DNA of 15,478 nucleotides, taken from contig JAYVJV010000173.1 of the NCBI GenBank assembly GCA_043769005.1, forward strand, positions 1 to 15,478. Reading direction: 5' to 3'. Source of the stretch: JAAFIP01 sp043769005. Its GTDB lineage: Bacteria; Pseudomonadota; Gammaproteobacteria; Burkholderiales; Burkholderiaceae_C. The notes under the pieces are model-generated. The model was given only the letters and a program-made list of their open reading frames with translations, was not told the DNA's origin and made no database searches. Shown here piece by piece: positions 7,174 through 12,240 of this stretch (within the stretch, counting starts at the first letter, position 1; each line of letters starts with the position of its first letter). A program made the position numbers and the translations under genes.

Positions 7174-7655
7174 GTAAAGCCCCCCCCGCCAGTGGCCGCC
7201 ACGCGCTCACGGTGGAGGCGCTAGACACCCGCTACCTGGAGAGCCTGCTGGGCTACAACGCCCGGCGAGCGGCCTTGGCCATCATCGAGGTGTTTTTGCA
7301 GCGCATGGAGGTCTATGGGCTGCGGCCCGTGGACTTCTCAGTGCTGTCGGTGATTGCACACAACCCCGGTGTCACCTCGCGCCAGTTGTGCGCCACCCTG
7401 GGACTACAGCCACCAAACTTTGTGGCCTTACTGGCGGGCCTGGAAAAACGTGCCTGGGTGCAGCGGCAGATCCACCCCAGTGACAAACGCGCCCTCGCCC
7501 TGCAACTGACGGTGGCAGGGCAAAAGCTCATGCGAGATGCGGAAAACACCGCCCAAAACCTAGAGCTGGATGCCAGCCAACGTCTGTCCAAGACCGAACG
7601 GGCTACCTTGATCCGCTTACTGCAAAAAATTTACCTGAAACCCGCCGAAAGCTAG
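7170..7655 (+). CDS. MarR-family transcriptional regulator
   Basis: This 161-residue protein has MarR winged-helix architecture: an N-terminal dimerisation helix, a winged HTH at about 53-118 (LRPVDFSVLSVIAHNPGVTS, then the recognition helix around QPPNFVALLAGLEK) and a wing containing HPSDKRALALQLT, the conserved D-x-R type wing loop. The ATG at 7170 overlaps the upstream tannase stop by 4 bases, which implies translational coupling; a longer in-frame start at 7092 lies inside that gene and is not needed. MarR proteins such as FerC of Sphingobium respond to feruloyl-CoA and repress ferulate genes; by analogy this one probably controls its own operon (inference). The operon promoter and operator lie outside the window upstream, so this cannot be tested here. 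Confidence 0.9.
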   Translation: MSKAPPASGRHALTVEALDTRYLESLLGYNARRAALAIIEVFLQRMEVYGLRPVDFSVLSVIAHNPGVTSRQLCATLGLQPPNFVALLAGLEKRAWVQRQIHPSDKRALALQLTVAGQKLMRDAENTAQNLELDASQRLSKTERATLIRLLQKIYLKPAES

Positions 7656-7658
7656 CCC

Positions 7659-7690
7659 TGCTGCATTGCACCAGTGCAAAAAGTGCAGCA
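7659..7690 (+). other. Nested palindrome downstream of marR
   Basis: An outer pair TGCTGCA/TGCAGCA encloses an inner pair TTGCAC/GTGCAA separated by CA. The RNA could form a two-tier hairpin at the end of the operon. It is followed by an A-rich stretch, not a T-run, so a termination role is uncertain; it could also be a protein-binding palindrome. Confidence 0.5.
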
Positions 7691-7711
7691 AAACCACAAC
7701 AGATTGAGGGT

Positions 7712-7754
7712 TTGCTCCTATAAATATGGCGTAAGCAGCTATGAATCTTGTAGC
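7712..7754 (-). repeat. 43-nt interspersed repeat, copy 3 (intergenic)
   Basis: On the minus strand: GCTA, nine bases, TAGCTGCTTACGC, then CATATTTATAGGAGCAA. Its layout matches the other copies exactly; the distal end is diverged (GCAA in place of GCTA). It lies in the 195-base gap before the HxlR-like gene. The rest of that gap is AT-rich and has TATAAA at 7760, but no well-spaced -35 box. Confidence 0.8.
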
Positions 7755-7850
7755 GATTTTATAAAAATGCGTTATATTTCAACCAGTTCGAGACCAAAGC
7801 TCTGATTTCACTTTATCCTCAGCCCCCACACCACTAAATAGGAGATGCCC

Positions 7851-8162
7851 ATGAGCGCGAAAGACAATGCCTCTGTAAACCAACTGTTTGACCTGCTCGA
7901 ATCGCGCTACGCCATCCGCGTGCTCTGGGCGCTTAAAGACGGTCACCCCCAAACCTTTCGCCTGCTGCAAGACAGCGTGGGCGGCATCACGCCCAACACC
8001 CTGAACACCCGCCTGAAAGAAATGCGCGCCGCCAACCTGATTACCCATGGTGACCGTGGTTATGGCCTGACTACCAACGGTGCCGACCTGATGCGCCGCA
8101 TGAACGAACTCAGCGCCTTTGCCACCAAGTGGACAACGGCCAACAAAGCCAAGAAGAAGTAA
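7851..8162 (+). CDS. HxlR-like winged-helix transcriptional regulator
   Basis: This small 103-residue regulator is almost entirely one winged HTH. The order of elements, LLESRYAIRVLWALKDGHPQ, FRLLQDSVGGITPNTLNTRL and KEMRAANLITHGDRGYGLT, follows the HxlR pattern (core helix, recognition helix at ITPNTLNTRLKEM, wing ending YGLTTNGADL). A basic tail KKK ends the protein. The ATG at 7851 is preferred because AGGAG (7840-7844) is 6 bases upstream; the ATG at 7845 abuts the Shine-Dalgarno. It is a single-gene unit with a strong terminator behind it and no obvious target operon. It lacks the N-terminal cysteine used by redox-sensing HxlR proteins, so the signal is unknown. ArsR/PadR-like assignment is less likely. 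Confidence 0.8.
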   Translation: MSAKDNASVNQLFDLLESRYAIRVLWALKDGHPQTFRLLQDSVGGITPNTLNTRLKEMRAANLITHGDRGYGLTTNGADLMRRMNELSAFATKWTTANKAKKK

Positions 8163-8216
8163 AGAGCAGCCTTAGAGCATGGGTGTAGCGCGGTAAAATC
8201 GCACTGCGCTGACAGC

Positions 8217-8243
8217 AAAGCAGCCATTTGGGCTGCTTTTTTT
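8217..8243 (+). terminator. Rho-independent terminator after the HxlR-like gene
   Basis: AAAGCAGCC and GGCTGCTTT form a 9-bp stem around a 5-base loop (ATTTG), running into seven T residues. It lies 54 bases after the HxlR-like stop codon and separates that gene from the FKBP gene. Confidence 0.9.
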
Positions 8244-8291
8244 CTGCTCTTTTCCCAGATCCCACATTGTTTTACCCAATAAATACGGCTG

Positions 8292-8334
8292 TAGCCCTTT
8301 AAAATAGAGCGTAAGAAGCTCCTTAAACCATAGC
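8292..8334 (-). repeat. 43-nt interspersed repeat, copy 4 (upstream of FKBP gene)
   Basis: On the minus strand: GCTA, nine bases, GAGCTTCTTACGC, then TCTATTTTAAAGGGCTA. It has 21 of the last 30 positions identical to copy 1, including the full AAAGGGCTA end followed by CAG. It ends about 20 bases before the FKBP start codon, so it forms part of that gene's 5' leader. Confidence 0.85.
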
Positions 8335-8353
8335 AAATTGAAAGACCCAAAGC

Positions 8354-8713
8354 ATGACCACCATCACCACCCCCAGCGGCCTGCAGTACATCGACACCCA
8401 GGTCGGCACTGGAGCCACGGCCCAAACAGGCCAGGAAGTCAGCGTGCATTACACCGGATGGCTGTTCAATGACGGCGTGCAAGGTGGCAAGTTTGACAGC
8501 AGCAAAGACCGCAACCAGCCCTTCGAGTTCGACCTGGGCGCAGGCATGGTCATCAAAGGCTGGGACGAAGGCGTGGCAGGCATGCAGATCGGCGGCAAAC
8601 GCACCCTCATCATCCCCGCAGCCCTGGGCTACGGTGCACGCGGCGCGGGCGGAGCGATTCCCCCCAACGCCACGCTCAAATTCGACGTGGAACTGCTGGC
8701 TGTGCGCGGATAG
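8354..8713 (+). CDS. FKBP-type peptidyl-prolyl cis-trans isomerase
   Basis: This is a minimal, single-domain FKBP of 119 residues that catalyses cis-trans isomerisation of Xaa-Pro bonds. All binding-pocket residues known from FKBP12 have visible counterparts: Tyr33 (VHYTG), Phe47-Asp48 (KFDSS), Phe59 (FEFDLG), Val66-Ile67 and Trp70 (VIKGWDEG), Tyr93 (LGYG) and Phe110 (KFDVELL). There is no signal peptide and no inserted chaperone domain as in SlyD, so it is a cytoplasmic short FKBP. A weak GAAAG precedes the ATG by 9 bases. It is transcribed alone between a strong upstream terminator and a large inverted repeat downstream. I found no convincing sigma70 promoter in the 110 bases after the terminator; the 43-nt repeat fills much of that leader. 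Confidence 0.95.
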   Translation: MTTITTPSGLQYIDTQVGTGATAQTGQEVSVHYTGWLFNDGVQGGKFDSSKDRNQPFEFDLGAGMVIKGWDEGVAGMQIGGKRTLIIPAALGYGARGAGGAIPPNATLKFDVELLAVRG

Positions 8714-8744
8714 GTTTTTCCTCGGACGGAAGAGAAGAGAACAG

Positions 8745-8926
8745 CCGAACGCAGAGGGCGCGAAGATTTCGCAAAGGGCGCAAAAAAGAGGGGAAAGGAA
8801 TACCAAAATTGAGAAGAGATTGAATGCAAATCAAATTTTTTAAAAAAATTAAATTCCTTCTTTCTTCCATGCTTCTTTTTCTTTTTTTCTCCCCTTTTGC
8901 GTTCTCTGCGAAATCTTCGCGCCCTC
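8745..8926. repeat. Large inverted repeat built from ACGCAGAGGGCGC arms (FKBP/mipA gap)
   Basis: The left arm (about 8747-8793) contains GAACGCAGAGGGCGCGAAG, TTCGCAAAGGGCGC and a run toward GAGGGG. The right arm (about 8889-8926) is its reverse complement, with few differences. The roughly 95-base centre is AT-rich, with the palindrome-like AATTTTTTAAAAAAATT near 8834-8850. It fills the space between two convergent genes (FKBP stop at 8713, mipA stop at 8944) and could serve as a two-way transcription barrier. Confidence 0.85.
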
Positions 8927-8943
8927 AGCCTTACGCAGCCCCC

Positions 8944-9804
8944 CTATTCAGTCCCCGTGCGCTGCGACCTTCCAAAGGTATAGGCCAAGCCCAGGCCGAC
9001 GCTGGCTCCGGTATTTTTCTTGATCAGCGAACTGGCGCTGTTGGCTCCGCCAGACACGGAGTCCAGGCGTACAAAGCCCAGCATGCGCAAATCTGGTGTG
9101 AGCTTTTTTGATGCGGCGAAGGTGCTGCGCAGTGCCAGCAAACCTGATTGCGCCGTGTAGGCAGGCCGATTGGCTGTGGCCTCGGCGGCACTGACACTGT
9201 AGAAAGTATCGTTGAATTTTTGCGAACCAATAATGGCCGACACACTGGCACCGCCGCGCCAGCCGCCGGGCAGGGGCAGGTCAAACGAGAGCTGCGGCTC
9301 AAAGCTCACGCCCCGGTTGGCCAGGCTGTTGCTCAGGTCGAACACGCCGCGCACGGGCAGCTCTACCCACATGCCCGAGCGCCCTTGCGACACGTCACCC
9401 AGGTTGATTTTTAAACGCGGGCCAAACTCCACCAGGGTGCCAATGTCGCGCATGCCCGCGCGGGCGGGCACGTCACTGGCGTTAGAGCCAATGGATGCGG
9501 CAAAACCCAGGTCCAGCTCATAGCGCGGGGTCTTGACGGCGCGCAGGCCCACATTGCCTTGGTCGGCCCGCAGCACCTCGCCCCGGTACACCACAAACGG
9601 CAGGGCAATGAACTTGCTGGTACGGGTATCGGAGCCGGGGTAGGCGGGCGAGGAGGCAGCCAGCGCACCCGCACCAAATTCCCACAGCGGTTTGGGCTCG
9701 CCCGCCTCTGCGTCGGTTTGCGCAACGGCGCTGGCTATGCCCGTGGTCAGCAGGGCAATGGCCAGCACGGCGCGTTTCAGTGAATAATGGGTAAAGGGGA
9801 GCAT
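8944..9804 (-). CDS. MipA/OmpV family outer-membrane protein
   Basis: This 286-residue beta-barrel protein has a Sec signal peptide (SLKRAVLAIALLTTGIASAVA, cleavage before Gln near residue 29). The MipA/OmpV signature is clear after the signal: WEFGAGALAASSPAYPGSDTR followed by LPFVVYRGEVLRAD, where the YPGSD and YRG elements are typical of the family. The protein ends in a pattern of alternating hydrophobic residues with a final aromatic strand (GLGLAYTFG). MipA of E. coli bridges MltA and PBP1B in peptidoglycan synthesis, but most family members, like OmpV, are barrels of uncertain role; none can be assigned here. The start at 9804 has only a weak AGAAAG upstream. A sigma70 promoter lies 56-83 bases upstream. 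It converges on the FKBP gene and diverges from the MFS gene. Confidence 0.88.
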   Translation of the reverse strand: MLPFTHYSLKRAVLAIALLTTGIASAVAQTDAEAGEPKPLWEFGAGALAASSPAYPGSDTRTSKFIALPFVVYRGEVLRADQGNVGLRAVKTPRYELDLGFAASIGSNASDVPARAGMRDIGTLVEFGPRLKINLGDVSQGRSGMWVELPVRGVFDLSNSLANRGVSFEPQLSFDLPLPGGWRGGASVSAIIGSQKFNDTFYSVSAAEATANRPAYTAQSGLLALRSTFAASKKLTPDLRMLGFVRLDSVSGGANSASSLIKKNTGASVGLGLAYTFGRSQRTGTE

Positions 9805-9859
9805 AGGTACTTTCTGGGAATTGTTCTGGTCTCTTTGTAGTCAGTCACCAGAGCAAAAA

Positions 9860-9887
9860 ATTACAGCCCAAGCGATAAAACCGTCAA
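9860..9887 (-). promoter_or_regulatory. Sigma70-type promoter of the mipA-like gene
   Basis: Reading the minus strand: TTGACG (9887-9882), 16 bases, TGTAAT (9865-9860). Each hexamer matches consensus at 5 of 6 positions. The predicted transcript would start near 9853 and carry a leader of about 50 bases before the start codon. Confidence 0.7.
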
Positions 9888-9934
9888 CTCCTTCGCCATT
9901 GTCTACGATATCAAGCATCTAAAAATAATCGTTC

Positions 9935-11119
9935 ATGAATACGCCCTCTGTGACCTGCGCCATTCACACTCCGTCCCTGTTAGCCGCCCTCGTCTTTGCT
10001 ACCGCCATCACCGTGGTCAACGGTTTTGGCCGCTTTGCCTACGCTTTGCTGCTGCCCGTGATGCGTGAAGACCTGGCCTGGGACTACGCGCTGTCGGGCT
10101 GGCTCAACACCGCAAATTCAGCAGGCTACGGCCTGGGCGCGCTGGCGGGCATGTTTTTGCTGTCGCGCTTTCGGCCTGCTATTTTATTTGTAGCTGGCCT
10201 CGCAATCACCGTAACGACATTGCTGCTATGCGGCATCACCCGCGACCTCTGGGTCATGATGCTCTGGCGCTTTGCCTCGGGCGTGGGCTCGGCCTGGGTG
10301 TTTGCCTGCGGCGGCGCGCTGATTGCGGCGCATTACAACCACAGCGCCGCTAAATCGGCTGCGGCGATTGCCATCTACTACGCGGGCGGCGGGCTGGGCA
10401 TAGCGCTCAGCGGCGTGGTGCTCTACCCCGTGCTGGGGCAGGACTGGAGCTGGTCCACCGGCTGGCTGGTGCTGGGGCTGGCAGGCGTAGTGTTTTCGCT
10501 CTGGCCTGCCAAACTGGCCCTGCAAATCGGCGGACAAACCAGCAGCCTCACCAGTGAACCAGTGCGTTGGGGCGGCTACGCACCCATTCTTGCTGCCTAC
10601 TTTTTGTTTGGCGTTGGCTATATTGTCTACATGACTTTTGTGATGGCGTGGCTGCGCGAGATGCAACTGGGCAACGCGGCGGCTACAGGCGTGTGGCTGG
10701 TGCTGGGCCTGGCGGCCATGGCCTCGGGCTATGCCTGGCGCAACATCATGGCGCGCTGGTGGCCCACCCACACCTTTGCCGCCACCTGTGTGTGCACCGC
10801 CGTGGGCACCGCCCTGCCCCTGCTGTCGCACAGCTTTGCCATGCTGCTGTTGTCGGCGGTGCTGGTGGGTGGCTCGTTTTTTATGACCCCCGGCTCGATG
10901 ATGGCCCTGGCCCGGCGCACCCTGCCCGCCTCCCAGTGGGCCAAGGCCATGAACCTGTTTACCTTTATTTTCGCCATTGGTCAGGGCGTGGGCCCGGTAG
11001 CTGCTGGCTGGATTGCCGACACCTCAGGGTTGAATGTGGCCATGGCGGCGGGCGCACTCACCCTGATTCTGGCGGGCGGCATTGCTTTACTGCAAAAAAA
11101 GTCGTTTTCGCCTTTATAA
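9935..11119 (+). CDS. YbfB/YjiJ-type MFS transporter
   Basis: This 394-residue major facilitator superfamily protein has about twelve hydrophobic segments. The opening GFGRFAYALLLPVMREDLAW and the following SGWLNTANSAGYGLGALAG are typical of the YbfB/YjiJ (MFS_4) branch, whose substrates are mostly unknown. TAA codons in frame at 9920 and 9926 exclude an upstream start, yet no Shine-Dalgarno precedes the ATG at 9935, so initiation may be weak or leaderless. Two regions carry atypical AT-rich codons: residues around 82-90 (GCT ATT TTA TTT GTA GCT, inside a membrane segment, resembling the 43-nt repeat) and the last codons, where a repeat copy supplies the end of the protein (FSPL) and the TAA stop. 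It diverges from the mipA-like gene and has its own terminator. Drug or amino acid efflux is possible but unproven. Confidence 0.88.
   Translation: MNTPSVTCAIHTPSLLAALVFATAITVVNGFGRFAYALLLPVMREDLAWDYALSGWLNTANSAGYGLGALAGMFLLSRFRPAILFVAGLAITVTTLLLCGITRDLWVMMLWRFASGVGSAWVFACGGALIAAHYNHSAAKSAAAIAIYYAGGGLGIALSGVVLYPVLGQDWSWSTGWLVLGLAGVVFSLWPAKLALQIGGQTSSLTSEPVRWGGYAPILAAYFLFGVGYIVYMTFVMAWLREMQLGNAAATGVWLVLGLAAMASGYAWRNIMARWWPTHTFAATCVCTAVGTALPLLSHSFAMLLLSAVLVGGSFFMTPGSMMALARRTLPASQWAKAMNLFTFIFAIGQGVGPVAAGWIADTSGLNVAMAAGALTLILAGGIALLQKKSFSPL
10178..10220 (+). repeat. Degenerate in-frame copy of the 43-nt repeat (candidate)
   Basis: GCTA, nine AT-rich bases, then TAGCTGGCCTCGC: the left half and spacing fit the repeat, and the codon phase matches the ligase copies (AILFVAGL). 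About 15 of the last 30 positions match copy 1. The run of rare codons TTA, TTT, GTA, GCT in a GC-rich gene supports insertion, but a membrane helix could produce a similar sequence by chance. Confidence 0.4.
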
Positions 11120-11149
11120 TAGAGCGTAAGCAGCTATCTAAAAAATAGC
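11107..11149 (-). repeat. 43-nt interspersed repeat, copy 5 (over MFS stop codon)
   Basis: On the minus strand: GCTA, nine bases, TAGCTGCTTACGC, then TCTATTATAAAGGCGAA. The sequence CTTACGCTCTATT is shared exactly with copy 4, as is the outer flank CAATTTGCTAT. The MFS reading frame runs into the distal end and stops at TAA (11117-11119) inside the repeat. Confidence 0.88.
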
Positions 11150-11161
11150 AAATTGATGTTG

Positions 11162-11193
11162 CAAAATTGGCGCTGCCAGTTTTGTACTTTTTT
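11162..11193 (+). terminator. Rho-independent terminator after the MFS gene
   Basis: CAAAATTGGC and GCCAGTTTTG pair over 10 bp (one G-U wobble) around a 3-base loop (GCT). After TAC there are six T residues. It insulates the heat-shock genes from the MFS transcript. Confidence 0.8.
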
Positions 11194-11205
11194 CTGCTCT
11201 CCCCC

Positions 11206-11233
11206 CTTGTTTTACCCTCTGTAGCACCCAGAT
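11206..11233 (+). promoter_or_regulatory. Candidate sigma32 promoter of grpE
   Basis: CTTGTTT, 13 bases, ACCCAGAT. Compared with the E. coli heat-shock consensus (CTTGAAA and CCCCATNT), the CTTG core, four of the first five -10 positions and the final T agree. It lies about 45 bases before the grpE start and after a terminator, where a heat-shock promoter is expected. Confidence 0.55.
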
Positions 11234-11278
11234 GCTGACCTGGTGTTACTTTTGCCTTTTTTCTCCAGTTTTTAGACC

Positions 11279-11953
11279 ATGTCTGACCAACCCAAACCCG
11301 AACCCCAAGCTGGCAACGCCCAGCCGCCCAGCGCAGAGCAAACGCCCCAACCCGCTGGCCAAGATGCCGCAAACCAGGCTGCCGCCCAAGACCTGGCCGC
11401 CCGCGCCCGGGCCGCGGGCGTGCCCGCCGACGCATCGCCCGAAGAAATGGAGGCCGCCCTGGCCGCCAATGAAGCCGATGTAGTAGACGAGCTGACCGTG
11501 GCCCTGGCCGAAGTCGCCACCCTGAAAGCCAAAAACGCCGACCTGCAAGACCAGTACCTGCGCGGCCAGGCCGATGTGCAAAACGCCCGCCGCCGGGCGG
11601 ACGACGAAGTCTCCAAGGCGCGTAAATTCGGTGTCGAAAGCTTCGCCGAGAGCCTGCTACCAGTAGCCGATTCGCTGACCGCCAGTTTGGCCATCAAAGA
11701 TGCCACCACAGAGCAAATCCGCGAAGGTGCCGAGGCCACCCTGCGCCAGCTCACCGCCGCACTGGAGCGCAACAAAGTCATCGCCATCGACCCGCCCGCC
11801 GGCGAAAAGTTTGACCCGCACAAACACCAAGCCATTTCGATGGTGCCATCCGAACAAGAAGCCAACACGGTAGTCACCGTGCTGCAAAAAGGCTACACCA
11901 TCGCCGAACGCGTCCTGCGGCCTGCTTTGGTGACGGTTTCGGCACCGAAATAG
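11279..11953 (+). CDS. grpE: GrpE, nucleotide exchange factor for DnaK
   Basis: GrpE (224 residues) releases ADP from DnaK and so resets the chaperone cycle in the cytoplasm. The first ~75 residues are a low-complexity Ala/Gln/Pro-rich tail. A long coiled-coil helix follows (VATLKAKNADLQDQYLRGQA into the VQNARRRADDEVSKARKFG segment), and then the C-terminal beta domain with the family signature (VVTVLQKGYTIAERVLRPAL) near residues 196-215. Position directly before dnaK and dnaJ confirms the identity. The start ATG at 11279 has little Shine-Dalgarno upstream. A sigma32-type promoter candidate lies about 45 bases upstream. No hrcA gene is present next to it and no CIRCE operator is seen, so sigma32 control is the likelier mode. 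A 287-base gap holding a large inverted repeat separates it from dnaK. Confidence 0.97.
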   Translation: MSDQPKPEPQAGNAQPPSAEQTPQPAGQDAANQAAAQDLAARARAAGVPADASPEEMEAALAANEADVVDELTVALAEVATLKAKNADLQDQYLRGQADVQNARRRADDEVSKARKFGVESFAESLLPVADSLTASLAIKDATTEQIREGAEATLRQLTAALERNKVIAIDPPAGEKFDPHKHQAISMVPSEQEANTVVTVLQKGYTIAERVLRPALVTVSAPK

Positions 11954-11974
11954 CTTATTTAAGGGTTTTAAGAC

Positions 11975-12160
11975 ATTTTTTGAACGCAGAGGGCGCAAAG
12001 GTTTACGCAGAGAGCGCAAAAAAGAGGGGAAAGAATACAAAAAAAGAAATTAAGGATTTAAAAATGGCAACATTTCTTAATTTTCGGTTTTCTTTTTTGT
12101 GTTTTTCTGTCTTCCTCTGCGTTCTCTGCGCAACCTTCGCGCCCTCTGCGTTCAAAAATT
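11975..12160. repeat. Large inverted repeat built from ACGCAGAGGGCGC arms (grpE/dnaK gap)
   Basis: The left arm (about 11975-12054) reads GAACGCAGAGGGCGCAAAGG, then TTACGCAGAGAGCGC and A-rich DNA ending ATTAAG. The right arm (about 12076-12160) is its imperfect reverse complement, beginning CTTAAT and ending GCGCCCTCTGCGTTCAAAAA. The centre is only 21 bases. Each arm holds two related ~20-base units, giving four units per element. It lies 22 bases after the grpE stop. An incidental 61-codon frame (11980-12165) runs through it. Confidence 0.88.
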
Positions 12161-12171
12161 CTTAAAACCCC

Positions 12172-12199
12172 CTTGAAAACCAGCCACGTATCCACACGT
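12172..12199 (+). promoter_or_regulatory. Sigma32 promoter of dnaK
   Basis: CTTGAAA (7 of 7 to the heat-shock -35 consensus), 13 bases, then CCACACGT (5 of 7 informative positions of CCCCATNT). It begins 12 bases after the inverted repeat and lies about 42 bases before the dnaK start, giving a short leader. This lets dnaK-dnaJ be transcribed independently of grpE. Confidence 0.75.
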
Positions 12200-12240
12200 A
12201 CCACTCATCCAACTTTTTCAAAAATCCACAGGAGTAAATC

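Noticed and set aside
7748..7778. Possible sigma70 promoter for the HxlR-like gene (TTGTAG with TATATT).
   Set aside because: The spacing is 19 bases and the -35 word is part of the repeat copy; too weak to annotate.
8824..9111. A 95-codon plus-strand frame starting in the FKBP/mipA gap.
   Set aside because: Half lies in the inverted repeat and half is antisense to the mipA-like coding region; it shows no family features.
10991..11010. GGTAGCTGCTGG in the MFS gene resembling the TAGCTGCT core of the 43-nt repeat.
   Set aside because: There is no GCTA 13 bases upstream and the codons write the normal family sequence GPVAAGW, so this is coincidence.
11120..11278. Search for a CIRCE operator (TTAGCACTC and its inverted partner) before grpE, and again before dnaK.
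   Set aside because: No matching inverted repeat is present; sigma32-like boxes explain regulation better.
11980..12165. A 61-codon open frame between grpE and dnaK with a hydrophobic Phe/Cys-rich C-terminal half.
   Set aside because: It lies entirely within the inverted repeat, its two halves are translations of the two arms, and it lacks a ribosome site. It is better explained as a by-product of the repeat.
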